A stretch of DNA of 38,595 nucleotides from Bacillota bacterium (GTDB lineage Bacteria > Bacillota > Clostridia > Saccharofermentanales > Fastidiosipilaceae). The notes below the pieces were generated by a model. The model was not told the origin of the DNA. It worked only from the letters and a program-made list of their open reading frames with translations, and did no database searches. Numbering within the stretch: the stretch's first letter is position 1; every line of letters begins with the position of its first letter. The stretch is from positions 1 through 38,595 of the forward strand of contig JAEWGG010000026.1 of the NCBI GenBank assembly GCA_023388435.1. Direction: 5' to 3'. Shown piece after piece: positions 15,023 through 23,019 of this stretch. The position numbers were made by a program, and so were the translations under genes.

Positions 15023-15931
15023 ATGAAAAAAGGGGGGACTATGAAAAAAATTATTGCGTGTCTGCTGATATTGAGCCTTTTCCTTGCTAGTTCGTGCAGA
15101 CAAAAAAAGGGGAATATAACCTCCGTCGGCGATTTGAAGCAGAGCTCCGAATACCAGAGCGTTATAGGCGAACAGAGAGAAAATCTCAATGCCTGGATTC
15201 TGTTTGATATGGGGAAGAAAAAACAAGAGGTCTTACGCTTCGACGAGACCATTAAAGCCCATATGGTCGTCTTTGATGAAGAGGGGAGAGGGCATGGATT
15301 GCTGCCCGATATCCTAAAGCTTGCTAAACAGGGCTATGACTCTTTTAGCAAGTTAAGGACGGCGGAAGAACCTTTTAAGTACACCGAGTGGATTATCCCA
15401 GCGGATCTAAAAACAGATGAAACTGCGACAAGCACGGTAGGTTTTACCTACTGTGATATCCGCGAGGAGGATGGGACGAAGGAGCTTATACCTGGGATGA
15501 CTGCGGAGGAATATTTTAAGGGTATGGATTCAGAGCTCCGAGCACTCTACAAGAAGCAATACCATAAGTTGAGTTTGGGCTTCTACGGAAATGAGCGTCC
15601 TTATTACAAGGCCTTGATGGAGCTCTGTGCGCAGGCGAAGCTGGATGAAAAGCGTGTTTATACCTTCTGGGGAGGAGATTTTTCTGAATTTCCAAGGATA
15701 TATGCAGTTGGCTTTGATGAGAAAGGAAAAGGATTTGTCTTAGATGTAGCGCACCATGCCCATGAGTCCGATAACTACTATTGGGGTAAGCCCATTGTCT
15801 CCGCTTCGGAGGCTTGGGACATCACCGAACAGAAGCTAAAAGAGCGAGGTGTCGACATCGATGAGATGCTGGAGGATCCCCTAGAGCTGGCTAAAATAAC
15901 GCCTGACGTAAGCAAGGTGAAATTTGGATAA
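15023..15931 (+). CDS. Lipoprotein of unknown function
   Basis: A 302-residue predicted lipoprotein; I do not recognise a named family. The N-terminus is basic then hydrophobic (KKIIACLLILSLFLASSC), so the Cys near residue 24 is a probable lipidation site. The rest is charged and soluble, with no obvious enzymatic motif. The ATG at 15023 has a strong GAGGAGG site; a second in-frame ATG at 15041 also follows a G-rich stretch and would give a shorter signal peptide. Base composition is clearly more AT-rich than the flanking housekeeping genes, suggesting acquisition. A decayed paralogue lies directly downstream. Confidence 0.8.
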   Translation: MKKGGTMKKIIACLLILSLFLASSCRQKKGNITSVGDLKQSSEYQSVIGEQRENLNAWILFDMGKKKQEVLRFDETIKAHMVVFDEEGRGHGLLPDILKLAKQGYDSFSKLRTAEEPFKYTEWIIPADLKTDETATSTVGFTYCDIREEDGTKELIPGMTAEEYFKGMDSELRALYKKQYHKLSLGFYGNERPYYKALMELCAQAKLDEKRVYTFWGGDFSEFPRIYAVGFDEKGKGFVLDVAHHAHESDNYYWGKPIVSASEAWDITEQKLKERGVDIDEMLEDPLELAKITPDVSKVKFG

Positions 15932-16035
15932 CCCGAGCGAGGAAGTGGCGGTGTGATGAAAAAAAGTGCGCACAGCTGCTAAGCCTAGGGTTGATTGCGG
16001 GTCTAGCCCTGCTGTCTGGCTCCAGATAAAAGCGA

Positions 16036-16431
16036 ATGAAGAAGAGACCGAGGACTTGCTGTGATTTGAGGAGCGTATCAAGGCCTACATCCTTGATAAC
16101 GATTAGCTCTCCAGATTTAAATATTATCAGCCTCGCTGACGATGAGAATGAAGTGCTGAAACAGGCCAGAGAAGCGGTCGGTCTTCATCTGTTGTCCTAC
16201 AGGGATGACGGTGAGCCATACCCAGAGCCCACAGCACTGCGAGAGATCAAGCTGGAAGCAGGGCAGCAGGCGTGCCTTGTAGACGTTAATATGAAGCTCG
16301 TCATATTTAGCGACGATATGGAAGCGGTTAATCGAACAGTTACAGTACCGCGCGCACTGAATGAAAAGGCAAAAGCCGCAGGGCTTAACGTCTCCCACGT
16401 ACTGCAAAAAGCCCTTGCTGATTTGCTCTAA
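16036..16431 (+). pseudogene. N-terminally truncated HicB-type antitoxin, fused to lipoprotein remnant
   Basis: From about residue 26 the 131-codon frame reads like a HicB antitoxin: SPDLNIISLADDENEVLKQA, then REAVGLHLLSYRDDGEPYPEP, and a C-terminal ribbon-helix-helix-like part (RTVTVPRALNEKAKAAGLN, then VSHVLQKALADLL). In known HicB proteins this is preceded by about 25 residues starting with a Y-P-A strand; here those are absent and the frame instead runs back into the out-of-frame lipoprotein remnant. No HicA toxin is visible on either side. HicB normally neutralises the mRNA interferase HicA and represses its own operon. The DNA-binding half may survive, but expression from a proper start is doubtful. 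A terminator follows at 16442-16469. Confidence 0.7.
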
Positions 16432-16441
16432 TAAGGGACAT

Positions 16442-16469
16442 AGCCAGGATAAGTGCTGGCTCTTTTTTT
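16442..16469 (+). terminator. Rho-independent terminator of the hicB fragment
   Basis: AGCCAG (16442-16447) pairs with CTGGCT (16456-16461), followed by C and seven T. It came in with the hicB fragment, since the lipoprotein homology resumes just after it. Confidence 0.8.
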
Positions 16470-16742
16470 GCCTTTCAAGAGGGCTGAAAAGGGCTACGAC
16501 TACTTTAGCCAGTTAAAGGAGGCCCCGGAACTATTCAAAGATGCCCTGTGGCTTGTTCCGACCGATACGGACTGGAGCGAGGATAAGACAAGGCAATTGT
16601 CCCCGTTTCGGAGGCGCGCCAGATTACGGAGCAGAAACCGCAGGAGGAAGGGGTCGACATAGAAGCGCTGCTGCAAGATCCGCGCCCGACACCCGACCCG
16701 AATGCGGAGTGCTTGCTAGGCTAGCACCGCATGTCAGGCAAG

Positions 16743-16787
16743 AAAAAAGACGCAGGCGACCCGTTCTAGGGCCCTCCTGCGTCTTTT
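16743..16787 (-). terminator. Terminator of trxB, usable in both directions
   Basis: Arms 16745-16756 and 16776-16787 are perfect 12-base complements including A/T ends, so a T-run follows the stem on both strands. It stands 39 bases past the trxB stop on the minus strand and also faces the pseudogene on the plus strand. Confidence 0.88.
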
Positions 16788-16825
16788 CTATACGAGACAC
16801 TTACTTGTGGCGGCGAAGGCCGACC

Positions 16826-17752
16826 TCAGCCCTCTTGCGCCTCCAGGTAGTGGACTGCCGCCTGGGCCGCAATAGCCCCGTCCGAGCTGGCCGTCACAAT
16901 CTGGCGCAGGCTCTTGGCGCATACGTCCCCCGCCGCAAAGAGGCCCGGTACCGTGGTCCGACAGTCGCTGTCCACCAAGACAAAGCCCTCCTTATCCAGG
17001 ATCTCCGGACAGTCGACAAAGGCCGTGTTCGCATCGAGGCCCACCATGGGGAAGACGGCCTGGCAGTCCACGCTGAATTCCGTCCCATCGGTGGTGGAAC
17101 GGAGGCGTAGCCCTCGGACGTAGCCCTCATCGTCGAGGAGTATTTCCTCGGGACTGTAGCACTTGTGCCAGGTGATCTTTTCGTTCTCCATGAGACGCTG
17201 CTGATTTGTGCGGTCAGCGCGGGCCTGGTCACGGCGTGTGAAAATATCGACGTGTTCGGCGAAGCGGGTGAGGTAGACAGCGTCCTCAAAAGCCGAGTTG
17301 CCCCCGCCGATGACGGCGACATGCTGCTTGCGGAAAAAGGCCCCATCACAGACGGCGCAGTAGGAGACACCCTGGCCGTAGCCCTCCCGCTCACCAGGGA
17401 TGCCCAGCTTGCGCTCGAGGGTTCCGGAAGCGAGGATGAGGCAGCGGGCCTCATAGAGCTCGTCCCCACAGTGAATGCGTTTGACCTCGCCGCGGCTCTC
17501 AAGGCTGGTGACGGGCGTATTAACATAGGCGATGTCGTAGTTCTGAACGTGTTCGAAGAGCTCACGGGCCAGGTCAGGTCCGCTGATATGGCTGCGTCCG
17601 GGCCAGTTCTCGACCTCGGAGGTCAGGACCACTTTTCCCCCGGGGACCGAAGCTTCCAGAAGGAGGACGGAGAGCTGGGCGCGGGCGGCGTAGATGGCGG
17701 CGGTCATGCCGGCGGGGCCGGCGCCGATGATACAGACGTCATATAGGGTCAT
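16826..17752 (-). CDS. trxB: Thioredoxin-disulfide reductase
   Basis: A flavoenzyme that passes electrons from NADPH through FAD and a redox disulfide to thioredoxin. The 308-residue product has the FAD-binding GAGPAGMTAA at residues 10-19, the redox-active CAVC at 132-135 followed by DGAFF, a second Rossmann motif GGGNSA near 148-153, and a C-terminal GLFAAGDV for FAD. RR followed by QARAD near residues 173-179 corresponds to the NADPH-phosphate site, so NADPH use is likely. It is a single gene on the minus strand with its own terminator. The ribosome site (GCAGG) is modest. Confidence 0.94.
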   Translation of the reverse strand: MTLYDVCIIGAGPAGMTAAIYAARAQLSVLLLEASVPGGKVVLTSEVENWPGRSHISGPDLARELFEHVQNYDIAYVNTPVTSLESRGEVKRIHCGDELYEARCLILASGTLERKLGIPGEREGYGQGVSYCAVCDGAFFRKQHVAVIGGGNSAFEDAVYLTRFAEHVDIFTRRDQARADRTNQQRLMENEKITWHKCYSPEEILLDDEGYVRGLRLRSTTDGTEFSVDCQAVFPMVGLDANTAFVDCPEILDKEGFVLVDSDCRTTVPGLFAAGDVCAKSLRQIVTASSDGAIAAQAAVHYLEAQEG

Positions 17753-17893
17753 GGTATAACCTGCTTTCTCTATTCTGGGCCAGGGCTCAGCAACTGGGGA
17801 AAGGCCAGATGCGGCCCGGGGCGACAGCCCCTATTCTAAACAAGAGAGGGCCTGGAGGCCAGCATTGTGGGGACGGAACCTGGCTGGAAGCCT

Positions 17894-18673
17894 TTAATGG
17901 TGCCCCGGGTCTGGTCCCTCCGGACTTCCGCCTTGGGGCTTTTCTGCACAGCAGGCACGCAGGGCCTGGACCTCGGCCTCCGACAGTGGACGCCAGGAGC
18001 CCAGTTCAAGTCCCCCCAGCTCGAGGGGTCCCTGCCGCCAGCGGTGGAGGTCCTGGATCTCTCGACCCAGCTTCTGAACCATGCGCCGGACCTGGTGGAA
18101 TTTTCCCTCGTGGACGGTCAGTTCGGCCAGACCAGGGGCCAGGGGGCGGAGCAGGGCGGGACGGGTCAAGAAGTCTCCCAGGTCCAGGCCTTGTGCGCAG
18201 GCCTCGACTTCGGCTGGGCCCAGGGGCTCCCCTGCGTAATGGAAACGGTAGTACTTCCAGACGCCCCAACGTGGGCTGAGGAGGCGGTGGGCCAGCTGGC
18301 CGTCATTGGTCAGCAGCAGGAGGCCTGAGCTGTCACGGTCCAGGCGGCCGACTGGGGCAATGTGCTTCTGCCTCCAGTTCTCCGGTACAAGTTCAGCCAG
18401 GCAGGCCTGTTGGCGGTCCTCCATAGCGCTGAGATAGCCTGTGGGTTTGTGGAGCATAAAATAGAGCCTGTCCCCCAGCTGTAGGGGCTCCCCGTCCAGG
18501 CGGATTGCCGCCCAGTCGCTGGGGGCGATGGCTGTTTCCGGGCGCGTGAGCACCTGGCCGTGGAGGCTCAGACGGCCTTCACGGATCCACTGCTTCACTT
18601 CTTTGCGGCTGCCCAGGGCGTTGGAGGCCAGTAGGCGGTCCAGGCGCAGGGCCTTATTTTCTTGAAGGGACAT
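17894..18673 (-). CDS. RsuA-family rRNA pseudouridine synthase
   Basis: An enzyme converting a uridine of rRNA to pseudouridine. The 259-residue product has an N-terminal S4 RNA-binding domain (LRLDRLLASNALGSRKEV, residues 9-26) and the catalytic motif GRLDRDSSGLLLLTNDG with Asp 112 as the nucleophile. FHQVRRM near residues 193-199 is also typical. The RsuA/RluB/RluE/RluF branch is clear, but the target position (16S or 23S) cannot be told from sequence alone. AAAGG lies six bases before the start codon. The last 15 residues are Pro/Gly-rich and probably disordered. Confidence 0.9.
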   Translation of the reverse strand: MSLQENKALRLDRLLASNALGSRKEVKQWIREGRLSLHGQVLTRPETAIAPSDWAAIRLDGEPLQLGDRLYFMLHKPTGYLSAMEDRQQACLAELVPENWRQKHIAPVGRLDRDSSGLLLLTNDGQLAHRLLSPRWGVWKYYRFHYAGEPLGPAEVEACAQGLDLGDFLTRPALLRPLAPGLAELTVHEGKFHQVRRMVQKLGREIQDLHRWRQGPLELGGLELGSWRPLSEAEVQALRACCAEKPQGGSPEGPDPGHH

Positions 18674-18723
18674 AGGGGGCCTTTCTTTAGAAATTTTTAG
18701 GGAACGTCACGTCCTGCTCCTGT

Positions 18724-18752
18724 AGAATAGCCCCTGTCCCCCACCCCGACAA
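18724..18752 (-). promoter_or_regulatory. Candidate promoter of the pseudouridine synthase gene
   Basis: On the minus strand TTGTCG (18747-18752) and TATTCT (18724-18729) are 17 bases apart, placing the start about 40 bases before the gene. The G-rich spacer can also fold with the adjacent GC arms. Confidence 0.45.
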
Positions 18753-18803
18753 GGGGGCTTTTCTGTTATCATTAACGAGATCTACTAAACATTGGAGCGT
18801 GCT

Positions 18804-19694
18804 ATGGATTATCTCGAAGGTGCTCTGCTGGGCAAGCTCTGGAGCGACACAGACTACGAGAACAGGCGCCACTGGCTGGGGCCTCTCTTCGGCTATGGGC
18901 TCTTCTGGCTCTACGCGCTCTACCTGATCTACTGCCAGAATTTTGTGGGGACCCCACGGGTGATCAGCTTCTTCTTCGTCTGGTTTCTCCTGGCGGCGGT
19001 GCTGATTCTCCTGTCGCCAGTCTGTAACTACCTCTACTACAGCCTTTCCCTGCCCCTGCGACTCCTGGTACTGTTCGGTCAGCTGCTGAAGTTTATTTTT
19101 TCCTATCTCTTCCTCTATGCCCTCTTCGTACCCTTCATTCCCATCGATGCGAAGCGCATTGCGGAACTGGCCATGCGGCTGGCAAATGGGGTGGTCGCCG
19201 GTAGTCTCCAGAATAATATGGAGAATTTTTCGGTCACGTCGATGGTGCTGAAGTTGATTGCTGTGGCCCTCCTGGCCCTCCTGGCCCTGTGCCTCATCTT
19301 CTTCGTCCTGGGGCTTCTGCCCTGGCTCTACATGAAATTCCTGCGTTTCATCCAGTATACGGTGGACCAGATCATGCTCCGTGTCTTGCAGGCTCGAGGT
19401 CAGGGCCTGGGCGTCCAGGCCCTGCTGAGGCAGCATCGACAGCAGCGGAACCAGGCCAGGGGGCAGGCGCGGACTGGAAGTCTGAACGCACGGGGAAGAA
19501 CTGGCCGGGGGGCGACAAGCCCACGGACGGCGGCCCCACGGACGGCGGCCCCACGGACGGCGGCTCCGCGGACGGCGGTTCCGAAATCCCCTGCGCCAGG
19601 GGCGACAAGCCCACGGACAGCAGCCCCGCGGAGGACGGCGAAGCAGCCAGCGGGCGGACAGACGGCGCGTGAAGCTGGAGTGGACCGGTCTTAG
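18804..19694 (+). CDS. Membrane protein with basic repeat tail
   Basis: I do not recognise the family. The 296-residue product has about four to five hydrophobic segments in residues 30-185 (for example FGYGLFWLYALYLIYC, VISFFFVWFLLAAVLILL and LIAVALLALLALCLIFFVL). A strongly basic, Ala/Pro/Arg/Thr-rich tail of about 90 residues follows and contains pentapeptide repeats (PRTAA). The start ATG at 18804 has GGAG six bases upstream; an in-frame TTG twelve bases earlier overlaps that site. The basic tail probably lies in the cytoplasm and could contact nucleic acid or membrane phosphates; this is inference. It stands alone between a divergent gene and pyk. Confidence 0.7.
   Translation: MDYLEGALLGKLWSDTDYENRRHWLGPLFGYGLFWLYALYLIYCQNFVGTPRVISFFFVWFLLAAVLILLSPVCNYLYYSLSLPLRLLVLFGQLLKFIFSYLFLYALFVPFIPIDAKRIAELAMRLANGVVAGSLQNNMENFSVTSMVLKLIAVALLALLALCLIFFVLGLLPWLYMKFLRFIQYTVDQIMLRVLQARGQGLGVQALLRQHRQQRNQARGQARTGSLNARGRTGRGATSPRTAAPRTAAPRTAAPRTAVPKSPAPGATSPRTAAPRRTAKQPAGGQTAREAGVDRS
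19520..19579 (+). repeat. 15-bp tandem repeat in coding sequence
   Basis: Three identical copies of CCCACGGACGGCGGC (19520-19564) and a fourth diverged copy encode the pentapeptide PRTAA. Exact copies suggest recent slippage, so copy number may vary between strains. Confidence 0.85.
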
Positions 19695-19763
19695 TCCTGC
19701 CAGCGCCCCCCTCCAGACCGTTCTGATCTGTTCCTGGGACAGGTGAGGGCCAGCTCTCTGACC

Positions 19764-19814
19764 GGCCCTATTGGCGTCCGGAGCAGCTGACGCTCCGTAT
19801 TTCCTGGGAGGGCC
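19764..19814 (+). promoter_or_regulatory. Nested hairpin in the pyk leader
   Basis: GGCCCT (19764-19769) pairs with AGGGCC (19809-19814), and CGGAGC (19779-19784) with GCTCCG (19792-19797) inside it. TTTCG follows. It may terminate the upstream transcript or structure the pyk leader. Confidence 0.4.
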
Positions 19815-19863
19815 TTTCGTACGGACAATAAAAAGCAAGAGATAGAAAGCGAAGAAAGAAAAG

Positions 19864-21603
19864 ATGAATTTACTGCGTAAGACAAAGATTATCTGCACCA
19901 TTGGACCCGCCTGTGACTCGGAAGTCATGCTGCGTTCGATGATTGAGGCGGGCATGAACGTGGCCCGCCTGAACTTTTCCCATGGCAGCCATGAGTCGCA
20001 TAAGGTGAATGTGGATAAGATTAAGAAAATCCGCCAGGAAATGGGGGTACCTGTGGCCCTGCTCCTGGATACTAAAGGGCCTGAGGTGCGTACCGGGTCC
20101 TTCCCCCAGGTGGTGATGCTGGAGGAGGGTACCTCCGTGGTGATCCGCCACGACGATATCGAGGGTAGCGCCCAGGAGTTTTCCTGTAGCTATAAGGACC
20201 TGGCCCGGGACCTGCACCCAGGCTCGATGGTCCTGATCGACGACGGCCTGGTTGAGATGCGCGTCGAGAGCATCCGCGGTCTGGACGTGCACTGTCGGGT
20301 GATGAACGGGGGGCCCGTCTCTTCCCATAAGAGCATCAACCTTCCGGAGACTGAGCTCGGTCTTCCAGCCCTGACGGAGCGGGACGTGGAGGACATCCGC
20401 TTCGCCGTGGAAAATGACATGGACTTCATCGCGGCCTCCTTCATCCGCAAGGCCCAGGACGTATTGGATATCAAGAACCTTCTGGAAAAGCTGGGCGGCC
20501 AGTCCATCAATGTGATTGCGAAAATTGAGAACCGCGAGGGTGTCAATAACTTCGAAGAGATTCTCAAGGTGGCAGACGGTATCATGGTCGCCCGCGGTGA
20601 CCTCGGCGTCGAGATTCCCACCCACGAGGTGCCGAGTATTCAGAAGCGTCTGATCCGTTCCTGCTACCGGGAGGGGAAGCCCTGTATCACGGCTACCCAG
20701 ATGCTGGACTCCATGATCCGCAACCCCCGTCCGACCCGCGCTGAGGCCTCTGATGTGGCCAACGCCATTCTGGACGGCACGTCTACAATTATGCTCTCGG
20801 GCGAGACGGCGGCGGGCAAATATCCTCTGGAGGCCGTGGCCATGATGGACAAGATCGCCAGCTACACGGAGGAACACAGCAATTACTGGGCCGAATTTGA
20901 GAAGCAGAAGCTGCCAGTCAGCCCCTCAGTGGCCAACGCTGTCAGCCACGCCTGCTGCCTGACGGCCAAGGACCTCAAGGCCAAGGCCATCATTGCGGTT
21001 ACCCACTCCGGACGCACGGCCCGACTGCTCTCCCGCTTCCGCCCGGCCTCGCCGATCATCGCGACGACGGTCAGCGTCAAGGCCTTCTACCAGCTGGCCC
21101 TCTCCTGGGGCGTCATCCCCTACATCGTGGATGAGAAAAGCAACACGGATGAGGTCTTTGAAGTGGCCAAGAATAAGGCCCTGGAGTCCGGTCTGGTCAG
21201 CAACGGGGACATCGTTGTCATCTCTGGCGGTACGCCCGTCGGTATGAGCGGTACGACAAACACGCTAAAGGTCCAGAACATCGGTCGCCTGCTCTGCCAG
21301 GGCAAGGCCATTGGCCGTGGGCAGGTCTCCGGGGAGTCCCTGGTCGTGACCCGCCACCAGGCAGCTCCGACGCCCAAGCAGGACAGCTATATTTTAGTCA
21401 TGGAAAAGACAGACAACAGCGTGCTGGACCTGATCAAAAAGGCCAAGGCCCTCATCGTGGAGGACCAGGACCGCAACAGCCACGCGGTCACAGTGGCCAT
21501 GGCCCTGGACATCCCGGTGGTCTATGCCTGCGAGAATGCGACGCGCATCTTGAAGAACGGCGCAATTGTGACCATCGACTGCCAGAGCGGGACCATCAGC
21601 TGA
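19864..21603 (+). CDS. pyk: Pyruvate kinase with extra C-terminal domain
   Basis: Catalyses the last ATP-forming step of glycolysis, phosphoenolpyruvate plus ADP to pyruvate plus ATP. The 579-residue protein begins with the TIM-barrel segments KTKIICTIGPA and NFSHGSHE. It includes LLDTKGPEVRTG, the active-site signature IAKIENREGV near residues 219-228 and MVARGDLGVEIP near 241-252, then the allosteric domain (VTHSGRTARLLSRFRPASPI). About 100 extra C-terminal residues (from GRGQVSGESLVV) form the phosphohistidine-domain-like extension found in Bacillus pyruvate kinases; here the T-S-H motif reads N-S-H. The ribosome site is weak (AGAAAAG), so translation may depend on context. Confidence 0.95.
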   Translation: MNLLRKTKIICTIGPACDSEVMLRSMIEAGMNVARLNFSHGSHESHKVNVDKIKKIRQEMGVPVALLLDTKGPEVRTGSFPQVVMLEEGTSVVIRHDDIEGSAQEFSCSYKDLARDLHPGSMVLIDDGLVEMRVESIRGLDVHCRVMNGGPVSSHKSINLPETELGLPALTERDVEDIRFAVENDMDFIAASFIRKAQDVLDIKNLLEKLGGQSINVIAKIENREGVNNFEEILKVADGIMVARGDLGVEIPTHEVPSIQKRLIRSCYREGKPCITATQMLDSMIRNPRPTRAEASDVANAILDGTSTIMLSGETAAGKYPLEAVAMMDKIASYTEEHSNYWAEFEKQKLPVSPSVANAVSHACCLTAKDLKAKAIIAVTHSGRTARLLSRFRPASPIIATTVSVKAFYQLALSWGVIPYIVDEKSNTDEVFEVAKNKALESGLVSNGDIVVISGGTPVGMSGTTNTLKVQNIGRLLCQGKAIGRGQVSGESLVVTRHQAAPTPKQDSYILVMEKTDNSVLDLIKKAKALIVEDQDRNSHAVTVAMALDIPVVYACENATRILKNGAIVTIDCQSGTIS

Positions 21604-21652
21604 GCGCTGCGCATAGATAAGCTGGAGGTCTGACTAAGAAAAGGGGTGCGGC

Positions 21653-22966
21653 GTGGCCAGGGACTACCGTCTCAGCATAAAACAGCAAAAGTCCAGTTGC
21701 CGTCAGGGCCTCCTGCCGGATTGGCGGGGGCGCCAGGCCCAGCTGGAGCGCCTCGGCCGCGCCTTGCGGAGCCAGGAGGCGCGCTGCCTGGCTGTGCTCA
21801 AGCGGGATCTGGATCTGCCCGAGACACAGGCCAGAGCCTATGAGTGGGAGCCCGTCCTTGAGGACTTACAAGACCTCGGACGCCGGCTCCCGGCCTTTAG
21901 CCGGAGTAATGGGCAGCAGGGCATCGGGGGAGCCTGGGGACGCCTGCGTGGCCAGGAGGCAGCAGGGGACTGTGGGCGCCGTCCCTGGGGGCAGGTCCTG
22001 GTTCTGGGAACGGCCTTTTCACCCCTGGCACAGAGCTTGCGCCCCGCCTTGGAGGCTGTGGCTGCAGGTAATGCAGTTTTACTACAAGTCCCTCTGAATT
22101 GCCCCGCCACAGCAGAATTTTTGAAGGGCCTGCTGGCGGAGATTTTCCCAGCCGAGCAGTTCAGCCTGGTCTGCGGTGGAGAGGACCTGAGTTGGACCCT
22201 GGTCCAGGAGGGGCCTGACTTTATTTATATACAGGGGACGAGGGCCCTGACTCAGAGCCTCTTACAGACAGCGGCGGAGAAGCTGATCCCGACAGCTGTT
22301 CGTGTTGAGGGGCGCAACCCCTGTATCCTTGCGGCGGAGCTCGACTACCAACAGGCGGCCCAGGCCATCTTGGAAGCCAAGCTGTACAACATGGGCCAGT
22401 CCTATTACGCCCCGGACCACCTCATTGTCCACGAGGCCAGTTACGCTCCCTTCGTGGAGGCCCTCAAAAAAGAGCTGCGCGAGCGCTGGGGGGTGGATCC
22501 AAGCCAGGAAGCACAGTACCAGTCCGTCGTCGCTCCCGAGCACTTCGCCAGACTTCTGTCCGCCCTCCAGTCGGGACGCATCGTCTGGGGCGGCAGGGCG
22601 AATCGCCCGGAGCAGAAGCTCGAGCTGACACTGCTGACGGATATTCGGCCTGGCGAGGCCATACTTGCCGCGCCAGTCTACGGGCCGATACTGCCCGTTT
22701 TTCGCTATCGAAACTTTGTGGCCCTGCTCCAGGAACTGGAACGCCTGCCCGTATCCCCTGTCGCCTATTACTATGGACGGGACAAGCGGGAGCAGCAGCT
22801 TTTCCAGGAGCACAGCCCTGCTGCGACCCTCGTCTGCAACGCAGAACGGCCCCTGGCCAGGCTGCAACAACAGGTGCAGACCGCCTGCGGGGCCGCTGGT
22901 TATGGCTCCTGGGGAGGCCAGGAGGGCCTCTATCTTTTCAGCCGTCCACAGGTCCTCGTGGACTGA
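21653..22966 (+). CDS. Aldehyde dehydrogenase-like protein lacking catalytic residues
   Basis: A 437-residue protein with the full length and order of class 3 aldehyde dehydrogenases, which oxidise aldehydes with NAD(P). The fold is visible in GRRPWGQVLVLGTAFSPL, LRPALEAVAAGNAVLLQVP, NMGQSYYAPDHLIV and YGPILPVFRY. However, the segment normally reading GQxC-APD reads GQSYYAPD, so the catalytic Cys is Tyr 251. The LELGGK glutamate position is Arg 217 (VRVEGRNP), and the cofactor-contacting Glu of EEIFGP is Pro 341. The frame is intact with normal codon use, so it is not decaying; a binding, structural or regulatory role is inferred. It starts at GTG 21653 after AAAAGGGG, 49 bases behind pyk. 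Confidence 0.85.
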   Translation: MARDYRLSIKQQKSSCRQGLLPDWRGRQAQLERLGRALRSQEARCLAVLKRDLDLPETQARAYEWEPVLEDLQDLGRRLPAFSRSNGQQGIGGAWGRLRGQEAAGDCGRRPWGQVLVLGTAFSPLAQSLRPALEAVAAGNAVLLQVPLNCPATAEFLKGLLAEIFPAEQFSLVCGGEDLSWTLVQEGPDFIYIQGTRALTQSLLQTAAEKLIPTAVRVEGRNPCILAAELDYQQAAQAILEAKLYNMGQSYYAPDHLIVHEASYAPFVEALKKELRERWGVDPSQEAQYQSVVAPEHFARLLSALQSGRIVWGGRANRPEQKLELTLLTDIRPGEAILAAPVYGPILPVFRYRNFVALLQELERLPVSPVAYYYGRDKREQQLFQEHSPAATLVCNAERPLARLQQQVQTACGAAGYGSWGGQEGLYLFSRPQVLVD

Positions 22967-22984
22967 CAGAACTGTCACGGTATC

Positions 22985-23014
22985 TCCCTTCGCGCGGCTT
23001 TACGTGCTGGGAGG
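22985..23014 (-). terminator. Hairpin between convergent genes
   Basis: CTCCC pairs with GGGAG around an inner GCGCG/CGTGC stem. It lies between the ends of the aldehyde dehydrogenase-like gene and the minus-strand membrane protein gene. Flanking T-runs are short, so function as a terminator is tentative. Confidence 0.35.
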
Positions 23015-23019
23015 AAAAT

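Larger units (their letters stand above)
15956..16724 (+). pseudogene. Decayed second copy of the lipoprotein gene, interrupted
   Basis: Three fragments match the intact protein just upstream. First, an ATG at 15956 followed in shifted frame by LLSLGLIAGLALLSGS recalls a lipoprotein signal, with the lipid Cys lost. Next, FEERIKAYILDND at about 16065-16106 matches FDETIKAHMVVFDEEG. After an insert carrying hicB, EKGYDYFSQLKEAPELFKD at about 16486-16540 matches AKQGYDSFSKLRTAEEPFK and continues to WLVPTDTDWSEDKT. Finally, in another frame, VPVSEARQITEQ and GVDIEALLQDP up to a TAG at 16722-16724 match the intact C-terminus. Most of the central coding region (about 125 codons) is missing between the last two fragments. 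Frameshifts, stops, deletion and insertion make it non-functional. Confidence 0.8.

Noticed and set aside
16105..16740. A complete HicAB toxin-antitoxin module
   Set aside because: No frame on either strand near the hicB fragment shows HicA features such as the G-S-H-H motif, and the antitoxin itself is truncated.
18687..19955. Minus-strand open frame of about 422 codons opposite the membrane protein and pyk start
   Set aside because: Low-complexity composition, no ribosome site, and it overlaps both the plus-strand membrane gene and the conserved pyk N-terminus.
7031..22982. The 10-base word CTGTCACGGT seen near 7030, 18330 and 22975
   Set aside because: Contexts differ (intergenic, inside a coding region, intergenic) and nothing flanking is shared, so chance in GC-rich DNA is the simplest explanation.
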